Source: an uncultured Eubacteriales bacterium (GTDB lineage Bacteria > Bacillota > Clostridia > Oscillospirales > CAG-272). Taken from it: DNA of 17,562 bases. The notes beneath the pieces were generated by a model. That model was given only the letters and a program-made list of their open reading frames with translations, made no database searches and was not told where the DNA came from. A program made the translations under genes and the position numbers. How positions within the stretch are numbered: position 1 is the first letter of the stretch; each line of letters opens with the position of its first letter. Of the stretch, positions 5,993-13,317 are shown piece after piece. The stretch covers positions 1-17,562 of the forward strand of contig URHR01000041.1 in the NCBI GenBank assembly GCA_900547725.1. Reading direction: 5' to 3'.

Positions 5993-7327
5993 ATGAAGCA
6001 TACCAAACTGCGCCGACATATGAATTCCGCGCAGATCATCATTCTCGGCTTTGCCGCGCTGATTCTGTGCGGTGCGCTCCTGCTGATGCTCCCCATCGCC
6101 TCGCAAAGCCGCACGGTCACCCCGTTTCATGAAACGCTCCTGACCGCCACCTCCGCCTCCTGCGTCACGGGACTGGTCGTTCGCAGCACAGGCGCGCACT
6201 GGTCGCTGTTCGGGCAGATCGTAATCCTGTTTCTGATTCAGATCGGCGGGCTCGGCGTTGTCACCGTCGCGCTCTGCTTCGTGCGGCTCTCGGGACGGAA
6301 AATTTCGCTCTTTCAGCGCAGCGCCATGCAGGATTCCATCTCCGCGCCGCAGGTCGGCGGCATCGTCCGCATGACCTCGCTCATTCTGCGCGGCACGCTC
6401 TTCACCGAGGGCACGGGAATGCTCCTGCTCCTGCCGTCCTTCTGCCGCCGCTTTGGCGCAAAGGGCATCTGGTACGCGCTGTTTCATTCGATTTCGGCGT
6501 TCTGCAACGCGGGCTTTGACCTTCTGGGAACAGCCACCGATCCGTTCCCGTCGGTCACCGCCTTCCGCACAGATCCGCTCGTCTGCATCACGCTCGCCCT
6601 GCTGATTCTCATCGGCGGCATCGGCTTCCTGACATGGGAGGACATTGCCACCCACCGACACCGTATCGGACGCTACCGCCTGCAAAGCAAGATCATTCTC
6701 ACGGTCAGCGCCGTGCTGATCGCCTTCCCCACGCTGTTTTTCTTCTTTTTTGAGTTCACGGACGGAACGGTCGGTCAGCGCCTGCTGGACGCTTTCTTTC
6801 AGACGGTCACACCGCGCACGGCAGGGTTCAACACGGTCGATCTCGCCGCGATGCAGGGCGCTTCGCGCGCCATCATGGTGGTGCTGATGCTGATCGGCGG
6901 CGCTTCGGGTTCAACGGCGGGTGGCATGAAGGTGAACACGGTTGGCGTGCTGTTTGCCAACGTGGGCGCGATTTTCCGCCGACGGAACGAGGTGGAAGCC
7001 TTCGGAAGGCGGATCGACCCCGCGACGGTACGGCAGGCAGCGGTGATTGTGACAATGTATCTGACGTTGTTTATCGGCGGCGGAGTTGCCATCAGCGCAA
7101 TTGAGGGCTTGCCGATTGGATCCTGCCTGTACGAATCCGCTTCTGCGGTTGCAACGGTGGGACTGACGCTCGGCATCACGCCGTCGCTCGGGGTAGCCTC
7201 CCAATTGATTCTGACCGTGCAGATGTATCTCGGCAGGGTCGGCGGGCTGACGTTGATCTATGCGGCGCTTGCCAACCCCGACACGACCCCCTCCCGCCTG
7301 CCGCAGGAAAAGGTTTCGGTGGGTTAA
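5993..7327 (+). CDS. ktrB: Potassium uptake channel subunit, TrkH/KtrB family
   Basis: The protein has 444 residues from ATG 5993 (AAAGGAG 10 nt upstream). It is an integral membrane protein of the Trk/Ktr/HKT superfamily, built of four M1-P-M2 repeats. The four selectivity-filter segments are visible: SCVTG (56-60), CNAGF (171-175), RTAGFN (275-280) and ATVGL (387-391). The glycine-rich intramembrane loop GGASGSTAGG (302-311) that gates KtrB channels is intact. The length matches KtrB rather than the longer TrkH. KtrB dimers sit on a ring of the cytoplasmic KtrA, and together they import potassium coupled to sodium or the membrane potential. The ktrA gene follows after 26 nt, so this is a two-gene operon. 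Confidence 0.93.
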   Translation: MKHTKLRRHMNSAQIIILGFAALILCGALLLMLPIASQSRTVTPFHETLLTATSASCVTGLVVRSTGAHWSLFGQIVILFLIQIGGLGVVTVALCFVRLSGRKISLFQRSAMQDSISAPQVGGIVRMTSLILRGTLFTEGTGMLLLLPSFCRRFGAKGIWYALFHSISAFCNAGFDLLGTATDPFPSVTAFRTDPLVCITLALLILIGGIGFLTWEDIATHRHRIGRYRLQSKIILTVSAVLIAFPTLFFFFFEFTDGTVGQRLLDAFFQTVTPRTAGFNTVDLAAMQGASRAIMVVLMLIGGASGSTAGGMKVNTVGVLFANVGAIFRRRNEVEAFGRRIDPATVRQAAVIVTMYLTLFIGGGVAISAIEGLPIGSCLYESASAVATVGLTLGITPSLGVASQLILTVQMYLGRVGGLTLIYAALANPDTTPSRLPQEKVSVG

Positions 7328-7353
7328 CGAAAGGAATTCAGGAGTTTACATTT

Positions 7354-8001
7354 ATGAAAACGATACTGTTAATCGGACTCGGGCGCTTCGGTCGGCACAT
7401 TGCCGAAGAACTGAACAAGATGGGACACGAAGTGATGGCGGTGGACGAAAACGAGGAGCGCGTGAACGCAGTCCTGCCGATCGTCACAAACGCGCAGATC
7501 GGCGACAGCACGAACGCCGCGTTTCTGAAGTCGCTCGGGATTGCAAACTTTGACGTTTGCATTGTGACCATTGGCGGCAACTTCCAGAACTCTCTGGAAA
7601 CGGCGTCTCTTCTCAAAGAAATGGGTGCGAAATTCGTGGTTGCGCGCGCCGAGCGGGATGTTCAGGAGAAATTTCTGCTCCGCAACGGTGCGGACGAGGT
7701 GGTTTACCCCGAAAAGCAGCTTGCGAAGTGGGCGGCAATCCGCTACAGTTCCAATCACCTTCTGGACTACATTGATCTCGGCGGCGATCACGCGATATTT
7801 GAGGTGATGGTTCCCGCCGCGTGGGTTGGAAAATCGGTTGGAGAGCTTGACATCCGTCGGCGCTTCAACATCAACATCATGGCAGTAAAGCAGGACGGCA
7901 AGCTGGACATCTCAATCTCCCCCTCGACCCTTCTGACCGGTCGTCAGACCCTTCTTGTTCTGGGGGACTACCAGTCTGTTAAAAAGTGCTTCAAGATGTG
8001 A
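7354..8001 (+). CDS. ktrA: Potassium uptake regulatory subunit, TrkA/KtrA family
   Basis: This 215-residue cytoplasmic protein has an RCK_N Rossmann domain with the nucleotide motif GLGRFG (8-13) and acidic D31 at the end of strand 2, then an RCK_C domain (about 133-210). KtrA forms an octameric ring that binds ATP/ADP or NAD(H) and gates KtrB. In many Firmicutes the RCK_C domain also binds cyclic di-AMP, which closes the channel; I cannot tell from sequence whether that applies here. The start is supported by AGGAG 9 nt upstream. Its 3' end runs straight into repeat copy C, which provides the terminator. Confidence 0.93.
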   Translation: MKTILLIGLGRFGRHIAEELNKMGHEVMAVDENEERVNAVLPIVTNAQIGDSTNAAFLKSLGIANFDVCIVTIGGNFQNSLETASLLKEMGAKFVVARAERDVQEKFLLRNGADEVVYPEKQLAKWAAIRYSSNHLLDYIDLGGDHAIFEVMVPAAWVGKSVGELDIRRRFNINIMAVKQDGKLDISISPSTLLTGRQTLLVLGDYQSVKKCFKM

Positions 8002-8006
8002 GGGGG

Positions 8007-8302
8007 AGACCTTGGGACTCTGTCCCAAACCCTGCTTAGGGGACTTCTTCAGGAGAAGTCCCCTAAGAACCTTCAAGACCTTCAACTAAGGGGATTTTTA
8101 CCCCTTTCTTTTTGTTTGTGCTGATTTTGGGTGTAGCCGTTTGCCGTGCTACTATTTCCGGCTGCTACGAACAAAATCCCGTCCAGCGGGATTTTGGCGG
8201 CTTATGCCTTTCTACGCTACCGGATAGAAATGGTTCAGGTTAGTGAATGGACGGAGAGCGGATTGGACTGCGGGGCGCTCCCTGCGGATTGCGCCTCTGC
8301 AG
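8007..8302 (+). repeat. Mosaic 3'-end repeat, copy C (full length)
   Basis: This starts 6 nt after the ktrA stop codon. It holds hairpin 1 TTGGGA/TCCCAA (8012-8028), hairpin 2 with a 13-bp stem (8036-8048 with 8054-8066), terminator hairpin 3 (8088-8106), an AAAATCCCG/CGGGATTTT palindrome (about 8184-8206), CTACCGGATAGAAATGG, and the GGGGCGCTCCCT...GCGCCTCTGCAG tail. It aligns along its whole length with copy A. No gene is visible in 8002-8711, which is entirely copies C and D plus the inverted repeat between them. Confidence 0.87.
8088..8119 (+). terminator. Rho-independent terminator of ktrB-ktrA, inside repeat copy C
   Basis: AAGGGG (8088-8093) pairs with CCCCTT (8101-8106), followed by TCTTTTTGTTTG. 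The stem is shorter than in copies B and D because AGC/GCT has been replaced, but the T-run is strong. Confidence 0.75.
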
Positions 8303-8343
8303 AGTGCGAAAGTGTTTGACAAAAAAGAATAACATTCGACCGA

Positions 8344-8446
8344 AACGGAACGACACATGGGTCGTTCCCTACAAACTTCGCCCCTAAGAGAATTTTATCT
8401 TTTTAGGGTCGTAATCCGTAGGGAACGACCCGCGTGTCGTTCCGTT
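8344..8446. repeat. Large inverted repeat with GGAACGAC units
   Basis: The 29-nt arms 8344-8372 and 8418-8446 are reverse complements at 27 of 29 positions. Each arm is itself a palindrome of GGAACGAC and GTCGTTCC (8347-8354 with 8361-8368; 8422-8429 with 8436-8443). The 45-nt loop contains CCCTAA...TTAGGG (about 8382-8407). It lies exactly between copies C and D, at the junction of two convergent genes. Confidence 0.85.
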
Positions 8447-8461
8447 CCATTCATTAACTAA

Positions 8462-8710
8462 CTATTTACCATTTCTATCCGGTAGCGGAGAGAGACGACA
8501 GCCGTGCCAATCCCGCTCGACGGGATTGGTCTCGTAGCAGCCGGAATTCGCAGCACGGAATACGGCTACATCAGAATCTGTACAAACAAAAAGCAAGGGG
8601 CAAAAATCCCCTTGCTTAAAGTTCTTGAAAGTCTTGAAAACTTCTTTCAAGAAGTTTTCAAGCAGGGTTCGGGACAGAGTCCCGAGGTCTTTCAAAGCCC
8701 CGAGGTCTTC
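8462..8710 (-). repeat. Mosaic 3'-end repeat, copy D
   Basis: On the minus strand it begins directly after the MFS gene stop codon, with the head CCGAGGTCTT duplicated (near 8682-8691 and 8699-8708). It holds hairpin 1 TCGGGA/TCCCGA (8669-8685), hairpin 2 with a 14-bp stem (8633-8646 with 8649-8662), terminator hairpin 3 (8591-8617), a CCAATCCCG/CGGGATTGG palindrome (about 8508-8530) and the CCATTTCTATCCGGTAGCGG module (8469-8488). Confidence 0.86.
8584..8617 (-). terminator. Rho-independent terminator of the MFS gene, inside repeat copy D
   Basis: On the minus strand, a perfect 10-bp stem AAGCAAGGGG/CCCCTTGCTT (8608-8617 with 8591-8600) with loop ATTTTTG continues into TTTTTGTTTG. This is the best-formed hairpin 3 of the family. 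Confidence 0.87.
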
Positions 8711-8711
8711 C

Positions 8712-9995
8712 TTACTGCTTCAGCGCCTTCTGCCTGCCGATAACGAAATGCGTAACCAGGAAAGCGGCGACAATAAAGATCAGTGAGCAAACCGCCAAGA
8801 CCTGCTGACCGCGAACCTCGATGCCGAGAAAACGGTTGCCGTTGCCCTGTATGTAGGCAAGAATGCGACTGCCGAGCAGGGACGCACCGAAACCGCATAA
8901 GCCGCCGATGCAGTTCTTGATCGCCATCGCCTCGGCAATGCAGTCCGAGCGAACGTAACTGTACGAAATGTTGAAGGAATTTGCGCTGACGCCTGCCAGA
9001 CAGACCGCGTAAAGCACCGTGTACGGGATAATCAGAAACCACGTGGAAGGACTTGTGAACATCAGACACAGGAATGCCGCCGCGGCAATGCCGAGCGCAA
9101 TCTCAATGCCGTGCGCAAAGGAGGTCTTGTCGGAAAGCTTCCCGAACGGGCGGGACAGAATCGCCCGCATGGCGTCTCCGCAGATGTTCACAATCTGAAT
9201 TACGAACAGCGAGATCGCAAGATCCTTGGTCTTGTAGATGCCAACAAAACCAACCGTGAAGTACCGCCCCATTTCCCACAGCACCGTCATGTAGATAACC
9301 GAACGGAAATTCCTGTTTCCCAACGTCTCGCGCAAAACCTCCCGCATACCGCAGACCTCGCGATCCTCGGGAATTTCCTCCTTCCCGATACACAGAAAGC
9401 AGATGAAGTTCGCCACATTCAGCACAAGAACCAGAATTGCAATCACCAGAAAACCGGTTTCCGTCTTTCCCGCGCTCTCAAAACGCCCGAAGATGTAGCC
9501 GACCGAGGCGGTAAACGCCATGCCGCAAAGCAGGGAGATAATCTCCTTCTTTGCCGAGAAGTCCGCCCGACAGTTGGGATCCACAAAGCTGTTTGCCCAA
9601 CGGAACACAATGGTGGCAACCAGATAGCGCATGGCATAGGATGCCAGAATGATGCCCATAACAATCAGCTTGATGCCTGTCCCGCGGAACGGCAGGAACG
9701 GGGTCAGGTAAAGAAAGATGAACAGCAGATGTCCCACGCAGTTAAGAACGGTGGAAATCTTCTTGGAATTCATCCTGCGGCGGCAGAGCAGAACCGAAAG
9801 AATCTGCACCGTAAACGCCAACGTGATGAACGAGGAAATGATACCAACCGTTGCGTCGTCGATCTCCAACGCGCTCAACAGCTTTGCCAGAAATGCGTCC
9901 GCAACCAGAAGCGCGATCAGATACTCAAACATACACTGGAGGACATACGCGCGCCGCGAACGCCGGTAAACCGCGGACGAAAAATCAGGTGTCAT
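8712..9995 (-). CDS. MFS transporter, substrate unknown
   Basis: This 427-residue polytopic membrane protein has about 12 hydrophobic segments across its length. The second half carries a motif A-like loop, SRPFGKLSDK (281-290), after a membrane segment, which supports the major facilitator superfamily. The first-half motif A is degenerate (CRRRMNSKK, 71-79). The substrate cannot be read from the sequence. It has its own consensus promoter at 10035-10063 and lies just downstream of the solute-binding/MBL cluster on the same strand, separated from it by a terminator. A functional link to that cluster is therefore plausible but unproven. The start ATG has AGGATGG about 8 nt upstream. Repeat copy D follows its stop codon. 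Confidence 0.85.
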   Translation of the reverse strand: MTPDFSSAVYRRSRRAYVLQCMFEYLIALLVADAFLAKLLSALEIDDATVGIISSFITLAFTVQILSVLLCRRRMNSKKISTVLNCVGHLLFIFLYLTPFLPFRGTGIKLIVMGIILASYAMRYLVATIVFRWANSFVDPNCRADFSAKKEIISLLCGMAFTASVGYIFGRFESAGKTETGFLVIAILVLVLNVANFICFLCIGKEEIPEDREVCGMREVLRETLGNRNFRSVIYMTVLWEMGRYFTVGFVGIYKTKDLAISLFVIQIVNICGDAMRAILSRPFGKLSDKTSFAHGIEIALGIAAAAFLCLMFTSPSTWFLIIPYTVLYAVCLAGVSANSFNISYSYVRSDCIAEAMAIKNCIGGLCGFGASLLGSRILAYIQGNGNRFLGIEVRGQQVLAVCSLIFIVAAFLVTHFVIGRQKALKQ

Positions 9996-10034
9996 AAAAA
10001 TTCCATCCTATTCCACTCAAAAAAACTAAGCCGT

Positions 10035-10063
10035 ATTATACCACAACTCCGTGCTTTTGTCAA
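10035..10063 (-). promoter_or_regulatory. Consensus sigma-A promoter of the MFS gene
   Basis: On the minus strand: TTGACA (10058-10063), exactly 17 bp, TATAAT (10035-10040), with TGG before the -10. Both hexamers are perfect. It lies about 40 nt upstream of the ATG, so the MFS gene is probably transcribed apart from the cluster. Confidence 0.88.
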
Positions 10064-10117
10064 GACCGTTGGAACAATTCAGCAACTATTTTATAAAATC
10101 TTTTCAAAAAAGCGCAG

Positions 10118-10167
10118 AAAAATCTCCCCAAGGATCAGAATCCGGAAAAATCCTGTCCGTTGGGGAG
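10118..10167 (-). terminator. Rho-independent terminator of the secreted protein/SBP/MBL operon
   Basis: On the minus strand, CTCCCCAA plus GGA (10156-10167, one bulged base) pairs with TCCTTGGGGAG (10124-10134), followed by ATTTTTC. It lies about 30 nt after the last MBL gene. Confidence 0.82.
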
Positions 10168-10195
10168 CATTCCTGAAGATTTCCGGGGGGTCGTC

Positions 10196-11428
10196 TTACG
10201 GATTCTCTTCGCGCTCGACGTCGGCAATATCGGGGCAGGTTTTGTAACGAACCTCTTTTGCACTGCCAAGCGGCATCGGGAACTCCTTGATCCAACCGTC
10301 GCACGCCCATGTCCCTTTGATTCCGTCGCGGGTCAGAAGTCCCGTGTATAAACCGTGCCTCCACGAGGGCAACAGGCGCGGGAACAGCGTTTCATACGAA
10401 GTTGTCCAGAAAAGATACCCCGGATCAACCGCGTCCCATAATTCGGGCGTTCCGCCGGAATAGGCGTGGTGCGAAACCTGCAGAAAATCGCTCTTGAGCG
10501 CGTCACCGAGCAGGATCAGCTGATTGTCTCCCTTCATCTCGCAGTCGGCGCAGAAAAGCACCGTCTGTCCGCCGAGTTTCAGCCGCGTAACAACGGAGGC
10601 TTCGTTGAGGTAATCCATCTGGGCAGGCAGAATGTCCTCGTAGGTCTGGAGAATCTCGACCTCCGCCCCCGAGAAGATCGCGCGCTGTCCCGCATGAACC
10701 CGCACCGCGCGGGCATTCGGATAACGCGACAGCAATGCGGGAAACGTTTCGGTCAAAAACGAATCGCAGGCGCGCTGTCCGATCACACCCTCCCCTGCCA
10801 CGGGTGGGTTCAGAAGGAAGCAACGAACCGTCACCTGCTCGGCAAACAGCCGCGTGAAGGCGTTGAAGCAACCGCAATGATCCCCGTGGGAATGCGTCAG
10901 AATCCACGCGCTGATGACAATGCGGTGATCCGGGAAGGGCGAGCTTTTCCAAAGGTAAGCGTACAGCCGCTCCGCGTCAATGGCATAGCCGCCGTCCCAG
11001 ATGAGAAACGAACCGTCCTCCAGAAGCAGAACAAATCCCATGCCGTTGCAGTCGATCGGGTTTTGCTGAGAGAAATTCAGCGGCATGACCGACAGCACGG
11101 GCTGGCAGATTTTGTGCGAGATTGCCGCGCCCTGCGGCGGGAGATCGCGAAGCACTCCGCCCAGCGGGTCGTGCAGAATGCGGAGTCTGCTGTCACCCGC
11201 ATTGTGCGTGACGTGCAGAATCCCGCCGCCTGAAATCCGATAGGTGCGGGCGCGCAGAGATCCCACGGTGTTGGAAGCGGATTCCTTCAGGCTCGAAAGC
11301 GAGCCGAGATAGCCGAGATACGCATCATAAGCTTCGGGCGTAACCTTTTCGCAAACGCATAACTCGGTGTCCTCTGCCAGAGAAAAGCTTTTTTCGGGGT
11401 TCAATGACTTCAAAAACAGACTGTTCAT
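10196..11428 (-). CDS. MBL-fold hydrolase, cytoplasmic, paralogue of the upstream lipoprotein
   Basis: The protein has 410 residues from ATG 11428, whose ATG overlaps the TGA of the preceding gene (ATGA); an AAAGGAAT ribosome binding site lies inside that gene's end. No signal peptide or membrane segment is seen. The MBL motifs are THSHGDHCG (178-186; H179, H181, D183, H184), a metal-bridging candidate D295 in CADCEM, and QVSHHAYSGG (317-326). Residues 21-110 form a separate domain before the MBL core. The whole protein aligns with the C-terminal two thirds of the neighbouring lipoprotein, for example DCxGxxxVxxLEDGxFxIxDGGY and AWxLTHxHGDHxGxFxAF. The combination looks ComEC-like, but the substrate is unknown. 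The longer in-frame start at 11530 is rejected because the overlap start has the better context. Confidence 0.85.
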   Translation of the reverse strand: MNSLFLKSLNPEKSFSLAEDTELCVCEKVTPEAYDAYLGYLGSLSSLKESASNTVGSLRARTYRISGGGILHVTHNAGDSRLRILHDPLGGVLRDLPPQGAAISHKICQPVLSVMPLNFSQQNPIDCNGMGFVLLLEDGSFLIWDGGYAIDAERLYAYLWKSSPFPDHRIVISAWILTHSHGDHCGCFNAFTRLFAEQVTVRCFLLNPPVAGEGVIGQRACDSFLTETFPALLSRYPNARAVRVHAGQRAIFSGAEVEILQTYEDILPAQMDYLNEASVVTRLKLGGQTVLFCADCEMKGDNQLILLGDALKSDFLQVSHHAYSGGTPELWDAVDPGYLFWTTSYETLFPRLLPSWRHGLYTGLLTRDGIKGTWACDGWIKEFPMPLGSAKEVRYKTCPDIADVEREENP

Positions 11429-13257
11429 GTTTGATTCCTTTTTGCAAAAACCATGGTATAGTATTCGGCAGTGCCGTCCTTCGCATACGGCAGGGTCAGG
11501 ATTTTCGCCCGCCCGTCCGCAACAATGCACTCGTCCACGCGCTCCAGCAACCGCGCGTAAACGCCGCCGCGCCAGCTGCTCTGGCTCCGCTTGTCGGCGG
11601 TTGTTTGGCTTGTCGGCCAGAGCGCAATGCTCGGGTCAACCAGATCGATAAAGTCCTGCTGGATGTCCGAATAGCCGTGGTGGTTGATCTGGTAAATATC
11701 CGCTTTCAGTTCGGTTTTCCACAGGCGGGACACCATGTCGATGGCGTCCATCTCGCAATCGCCCGTAATCAGCGTGGTCTGTCCGTTCGCCCGCAGCTGA
11801 AAGACCAGCGACGTCTCGTTGAGCCACCCCGGGACCCTCGGGAAATACGTCTCATGCGTAAAGAGCATCCGCAATTCTACGTTGCAGAACCACACGCTCT
11901 GCCCCGTGTGCATTTTCAGAGTCTTGGTTTCGTTGTTCTTGAAGTACGCGCAGGAGTTTGCCTGAAGCCCCGTGAGAAGGCTCGGACTCCCCTTCTCGTT
12001 CGTCGTCTTCACACTCTGCGGCAGGGCATTGGAGATGATGTACTCGCAATTGACCCGCTTGCCGTATTCGGTGGAAAATGCCTTGAACGCCCCGTCGTGG
12101 TCGCCGTGGTCGTGCGTGAGAACCCATGCGGCAATCGTAATGCCGTCCGTGCGGCGGTTGCGGTCGGCAAGGTAGTTGTAAAGCGCGTCCGCGTCGGCGG
12201 TATAGCCGCCGTCAATGATGATGAATCTGCCGTCCTCAAGCGTCATGACCGCCGAGAAGCCGCTGCAGTCGGTCGGGTCTTTGCAGGACGCGGTGTAGTT
12301 CAACGGCAGAAGCGCCAGTTGGTTCTCCCCGATCTTGGTGTAACCCGTTTCGGGCTTTGCCGAGGGAATGGTCACGCAGTTGCCCGTGTAGCATTGGTAA
12401 ATGACCTGCAACACCTTCGCGTTCTTCTGCCAGAGGTAGGAGACCTCGCCGTCCGCGCGCACATAGGTAGCGGTGCGGTTGCCGGTTTCGGTTACGCCTC
12501 CCTGCGTTCTGGTAAAGTCGCCGTGCGACTCCAGAAGTCCTTCCAACTCGTCGCAGGCAGTCACAGGCGTGTTGCGGTAGTGGAGCAGATACGTTCCGTC
12601 GCCGCTGTCGTAGATGTCGGAATAGTTCCGCTCAATGCGCGGGACGTTGGTCAGCCAGTTGTATTGATTGAAGAATACGCCGCGCTCGCCAACCTCCATG
12701 CGCAGAGCGCCGTTTTTCGCCGAGGCGGTAAGGGCGCTGAGGAATTCCGTCACCGCGTTTGCAAGCGTAGTATCGGTACAGCCGATAATCATCAGAATGT
12801 TGTCGCGCAGGCAGTAGCCGTATTCCCCGATGCCGATCTCCCGCGTTGCTTTTGTCACGGCGTCAATACCGCCGTTCGTGCCGACGACAATCAAACGGTC
12901 GCCCTCCTTGACCTGCATCGGCTCGATGATGGGAAGCCGCACCTTGGTAGCGGCGTAAATCATGGTCTGAATCCGCTTTGCGGAACTTGCGATGTCGGCG
13001 TTTTGACTTCCCACATTGACAATGGAGTAGTCGCTCCTGCCGTCCTCAACAAGCGTTGCAAAATGCCCGCTCGGTTGCGTCGCTCCGGTTGTAACCGCAG
13101 CCGATCCACTGCCCGACGGCACTTCGGTTTTCGTGCCGTCCGGCGTCCCTGTGCGGTTCGTCTCTCCTCCGCCCGGGTTGCAGGCGGTAAACAGACAAAG
13201 CAGGCACAGCGCCAGTACAAGCGCCGCCCCGCGCAGTCCGTGTTTGATTCGTTTCAT
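11425..13257 (-). CDS. Lipoprotein with C-terminal MBL-fold hydrolase domain
   Basis: This 610-residue protein has a lipoprotein signal peptide with lipobox LFTAC (modified cysteine C26) and a Gly/Thr/Ser linker to about residue 63. Residues 75-180 resemble the N-terminal domain often found on alpha-glucuronidase-type carbohydrate enzymes (LPIIEP, LIVVG, YGYCLRDN, IIGCT, then a long helix); this match is from memory. The MBL domain has THDHGDHDG (381-389; H382, H384, D386, H387), TGDCEM with D500, and QINHHGYSD (523-531). It should sit on the outer face of the membrane. AAGGAGG lies 5 nt before the ATG. Upstream is a strong hairpin (13271-13305); downstream is the ATGA-coupled cytoplasmic paralogue. 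The pair looks like a duplication in which this copy gained, or the other lost, the export and N-terminal domains. Confidence 0.86.
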   Translation of the reverse strand: MKRIKHGLRGAALVLALCLLCLFTACNPGGGETNRTGTPDGTKTEVPSGSGSAAVTTGATQPSGHFATLVEDGRSDYSIVNVGSQNADIASSAKRIQTMIYAATKVRLPIIEPMQVKEGDRLIVVGTNGGIDAVTKATREIGIGEYGYCLRDNILMIIGCTDTTLANAVTEFLSALTASAKNGALRMEVGERGVFFNQYNWLTNVPRIERNYSDIYDSGDGTYLLHYRNTPVTACDELEGLLESHGDFTRTQGGVTETGNRTATYVRADGEVSYLWQKNAKVLQVIYQCYTGNCVTIPSAKPETGYTKIGENQLALLPLNYTASCKDPTDCSGFSAVMTLEDGRFIIIDGGYTADADALYNYLADRNRRTDGITIAAWVLTHDHGDHDGAFKAFSTEYGKRVNCEYIISNALPQSVKTTNEKGSPSLLTGLQANSCAYFKNNETKTLKMHTGQSVWFCNVELRMLFTHETYFPRVPGWLNETSLVFQLRANGQTTLITGDCEMDAIDMVSRLWKTELKADIYQINHHGYSDIQQDFIDLVDPSIALWPTSQTTADKRSQSSWRGGVYARLLERVDECIVADGRAKILTLPYAKDGTAEYYTMVFAKRNQT

Positions 13258-13270
13258 GCGTTCCTCCTTC

Positions 13271-13305
13271 GGAAAAGAGGGAGCGGGCGGTTTCCGCCCG
13301 CTCCC
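13271..13305 (-). terminator. Strong hairpin with T-tract between the SBP and MBL lipoprotein genes
   Basis: On the minus strand, a perfect 12-bp GC-rich stem (13294-13305 with 13279-13290, core GGGAGCGGGCGG) with a 3-nt loop is followed by TCTTTTCC. It lies 12 nt after the SBP stop codon and about 14 nt before the MBL lipoprotein start. It may be a partial terminator, or an RNA-stabilising hairpin that sets the SBP:MBL ratio; no promoter is visible between the two genes. Confidence 0.75.
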
Positions 13306-13317
13306 CTTGCGTAATGG

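Noticed and set aside
8344..8446. The large inverted repeat as a transposon end or CRISPR-like array.
   Set aside because: There is no transposase, no direct repeats with unique spacers, and no visible target duplication; it is a two-arm palindrome inside other repeats.
11404..13314. A 636-codon plus-strand open frame antisense to the MBL lipoprotein gene.
   Set aside because: It mirrors the real gene's codon bias, is rich in Arg/Val/Gly/His, has no recognisable domain, and the minus-strand frame has a signal peptide, lipobox and full MBL motif set.
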